A stretch of 64,000 nucleotides of DNA from Aphanomyces cochlioides (Eukaryota; Oomycota; Saprolegniomycetes; Saprolegniales; Verrucalvaceae): assembly GCA_019828595.1 (NCBI GenBank), contig JAHQRK010000010.1, forward strand, positions 2,542,001 through 2,606,000, written 5' to 3'. The notes under the pieces were generated by a model, which had not been told where the DNA came from, made no database searches, and saw only the letters and a list, made by a program, of their open reading frames with translations. Position 1 is the stretch's first letter. Every line of letters starts with the position of its first letter. The translations under genes and the position numbers were made by a program. This document shows, in pieces, positions 61,557 to 64,000 of this stretch.

Positions 61557-62985
61557 TTACCAATCAAACGATTCTGCATCGGATGATGAGTCGCTTTCAC
61601 TGCAACTTTCGTCGGCACTCGCTTCATCAGGAAAGTCGAACACTCCATCTTGCACTTCTAAATCCAGCAGATATTGGTGTAACTTTTCGAGCTCGCGCGT
61701 CGAGGCCAATACGCTTCCGTGGATAGTTTCAGGCAGCAAACCATCCAAGGCCTCGTGGAGTCGCATTTCTACGTCTTTGAACGTGGTGTCTGAGTTGTAT
61801 TGTCTGCCAACTCGACGCTTCACTTGAGCCCATACACGCTCAATCGGTTGGAGATCACTGTAATGAGGAGGTGTGAAGACGACGATGTGGCCTTCATTCT
61901 CGGCCATAGTGACAATTTGAGGCCGAATGTTACGAGCAACATAGTCTTCTAGCTTACCCCAAATAGTTGATTTCAGCTCGTCAGCTGCGACAAACAACCC
62001 ATATCTTTTGCATGCATCGACAAGATCGGCTTTCTTCCATCCTTTCTTCGGAGTTCCACTTGGCAAGCCTTTATGATATGACGCATTATCCAAGACAATA
62101 CAGCATTTTTGGTAACCGTGCACAGCCAAATCTCGCAAGAGTCGTTGCATCCACACAACGTAGTAATCAAAAGTAAACATAGAATGGTAATCTTTGGGCT
62201 GTTTCTTCTTTCCACCTTCAAATACGTCCTTTGCAATAAACTTAGACATTGTTGCCCCGATGAAACAAAAACGGCGGCCTTTGTGGTTGGCTTTTGTTTG
62301 TAAGTCCAAATGATCGTTTGGATCAAACAAGGAGTCTTGATGACTTGAGTAATGATGATGGATGTATGATTCGTCGGTGTAGACGACTGTGCGTTTCTGC
62401 AATGGATCCTTGGGATGCAATAGTGCCATCATTTCTTGAACGTAAGAGTCACGATGCAAGCGATTTTTGTCTGTCAAGTGCCATGCCATACACCCTTTCT
62501 TCTTCCCACGTTCATATCCACAAGCAAGAAGGAAGCGTTGGACTGCTCGGAGACACGACATTCGTTGCGTTTTGTCGTCACGGTTAAGCTTTATCACGTT
62601 TTCGTCACAGAGAAAGTCCATTACGTCAGCCGCAACAGTTCTCGTTCGCGTCTTTCGACGCTCCCTGACAAACGTCTGTACTGCCTGGACAACCGCTGGT
62701 GTTCTAGGTACGCGAGTTTCGTGGATTGTTATGTTGCTTGGAGGGGCTTTAACATGAACACTTTGCGCTCGCACAAATGCTGACCAGACATCTTTGACAG
62801 ATTGAGCGCCGCGTCCAAGCATCCGAGCAATCTTGTTACCGAAAGAAAGCTTGCAACCTTAAGATGTCCATACGCTCTTCACGGGTCATTGCCTTTGGTC
62901 GATTCTTACGGACATAGCTCAGAGCAGTGTCGTGTATGTCCACGCCTGTATCAAGAGCATCGCTGTCGTCGCTACTGCTCTCCAT
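61557..62985 (-). CDS. DD82E-type Tc1/mariner-related transposase (Sailor-like), frameshift near N-terminus
   Basis: The main frame 62822-61557 encodes 421 aa with the catalytic set Y-T-D-E-S-Y-I-H, I-V-L-D-N-A-S-Y-H-K-G and L-Q-P-I-E-R-V-W-A-Q. Exactly 82 residues lie between the second Asp and the Glu, because a helical insert (G-T-P-K-K-G-W-K-K-A-D-L) takes the place of the usual short spacer. That spacing is the mark of the DD82E family. The C-terminus is acidic (E-S-C-S-E-S-D-S-S-S-D-A-E). An upstream piece from ATG 62985 (M-E-S-S-S-D-D-S-D) joins the I-A-R-M-L-G-R-G helix-turn-helix only after a one-base shift near 62860. Confidence 0.85.
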
Positions 62986-63294
62986 AAATCTTGGATTGAT
63001 CGTGTGGTCAACAAGATTTTGGAGGGTAGAAAGAAAATTCTGTGAAAAGTTATAGAATATTATATTTGAAAGTTTATGTTTTGATACGATGAAAATTGAC
63101 GATCACTCCTTCGTTAAATCTACTTTTTCTCAAAGGGTATTATGTTTAGAGTTATTCCTTTTTTCCAGGACGTTGGTGTTATTGTCAGGAATGTGTCAGC
63201 CAAATCGCATGCTGATTGGACAAATAGTTCACGAGATATTGCAAAATGGCTTCCCGATGATGTCGTCCTCTGTGAGCAGTTTTCGTTTTGCACG
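62986..63294. other. AT-rich spacer, no gene seen
   Basis: Between the DD82E gene and the recombinase. The recombinase frame is open back to 63142, but the stretch before 63295 has no recognisable content. Confidence 0.35.
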
Positions 63295-64000
63295 ATGTCT
63301 GGCGCAGCGCATCTTGATGAGCTCTTGGCCCAAGTGGATGAAGTGCGAGCGAGCACGGTCTCGGAAAGATCAAGAACAATATACATGAACTCTTCGATCA
63401 AATTTATCACGTGGCTACGTCACCACAATGCCACTTTACTATCTTCCAGCTTGATTCAGAGTATATCGGATGTGGCACCAGCAGAGACACCTTCCTTCCT
63501 CAAACAGTGGCTTCGTGGTGCACCATCTAACCCTCCTATTCAATTTGAATTACTTACAGCTCGAGACTTCTTTTTGTGGATAGTATCGCTTGAGAAAGCG
63601 AATGGATCAAAGCCAGGATATTCAAGTTTCAACACTCATTGAGCGGCTCTTTTCAATCTTTATCGTGATTATCATGTATTAATAACAATGTCTACCAACT
63701 TGGAACTTGAACTGAAAAACCACTTCAAAGGTCTAAAACGTAGGACGGCAATTGCTATATCTAATGGTGATGGCAAAATCAAAGTGGGAAAAGATGCAAT
63801 GTCATTTGAGCTGTACCAAATCATTTGCAAATCCTTCATGAGCAGTCAAAAGTCCGAATACGTCTTTGGTCACTGCTTCACAGTACTTTGTTGGAACCTT
63901 ATGTGTCGAGCAGGCAATGTGGTTTCAGTTTGTTTCTCTCATTTAGAATGGAAAGGGGATGCACTTGGAATTTATTTCGCCCATATGAAGAACGATCAAC
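63295..64000 (+). pseudogene. Crypton-like tyrosine recombinase, in-frame stop, cut by window edge
   Basis: From ATG 63295 (M-S-G-A-A-H-L-D-E-L-L) an N-terminal SAM-like helical region (S-E-R-S-R-T-I-Y-M-N-S-S-I-K-F) runs to a TGA at 63640-63642, then the same frame stays open to the edge. It includes V-L-C-W-N-L-M-C-R-A-G-N-V, which holds the catalytic Arg of tyrosine recombinases, and H-L-E-W-K-G-D-A-L-G-I-Y-F-A-H-M-K-N-D-Q with a candidate catalytic Lys. This pattern is typical of Crypton transposases common in oomycetes. The TGA replaces a codon expected to encode Arg (T-H-R-A-A-L-F). The catalytic His-x-x-Arg and Tyr lie beyond the window. Confidence 0.7.

Noticed and set aside
1..64000. 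CRISPR arrays, tRNA and rRNA genes, bacterial-type operons or ribosome binding sites
   Set aside because: None was seen; the window is eukaryotic with spliced genes. A tRNA scan by program was not possible, so absence is by eye only.

Overview
The window looks like nuclear DNA of an oomycete, most plausibly a saprolegnialean (Aphanomyces/Saprolegnia-like); the genus is inference. The evidence is a set of conserved single-copy eukaryotic genes with few, very short introns (about 30-50 nt), packed tightly and often convergent; several Crinkler (CRN)-type proteins of the RHS class (header, P-loop NTPase, restriction-endonuclease-like C-terminus); and Ty3/gypsy, Tc1/mariner, DD82E and Crypton-type elements. 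No bacterial operons, tRNA, rRNA or CRISPR array were seen.

Layout. 1-2.9 kb: a decayed minus-strand Ty3/gypsy element whose middle (about 186-1743) has been cleanly inverted. 2.9-7.85 kb: a tandem trio of an unrecognised multi-pass membrane protein (C-terminal relic, intact 667-aa gene, broken copy). 7.9-26.6 kb: a gene-dense housekeeping block with an SPX-MFS vacuolar phosphate transporter, a small unknown gene, a Rac-type GTPase, a PMCA-type Ca2+-ATPase, SRP72, mitochondrial bL19, a 61-aa single-pass membrane protein, the proteasome ubiquitin receptor RPN13/ADRM1, TPX2 and RFC3. A MITE-like element sits in the one long gap (16.0-17.3 kb). Upstream regions of TPX2, RFC3 and bL19m carry CCAAT motifs.

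26.9-55 kb: a Crinkler/RHS accessory region. The left part (27.0-34.7 kb) holds two inverted, apparently identical copies of a CRN head-NTPase block and of a separate kinase-like gene, plus relics and a 465-bp MITE with a TTA target duplication whose empty site is preserved in the sister copy. The right part (34.7-55 kb) is a palindromic duplication centred near 46.5 kb: two divergent CRN/RHS genes, each followed by a convergent relic of a cyclase-type C-terminus. Each arm was then hit by a different LTR retrotransposon: an 8.9-kb gypsy element in the left arm (5-bp duplication ACGTT) and a 5.9-kb chromovirus with apparently identical LTRs in the right arm (GAAAG). This recalls the 'retrotransposon hot spot' behaviour of trypanosome RHS genes.

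55-64 kb: DNA transposons. Two related Tc1/mariner (DD34E) elements, each with a transposase and a convergent, conserved second gene of unknown function, lie inside a pair of unrelated terminal inverted repeats. One copy has the intact transposase and the other the intact second gene. They are followed by a DD82E-type transposase and, at the edge, a Crypton-like tyrosine recombinase with an in-frame stop.

The best candidates for something new are the two-gene DD34E transposon and the CRN/RHS palindrome with independent retroelement insertions.
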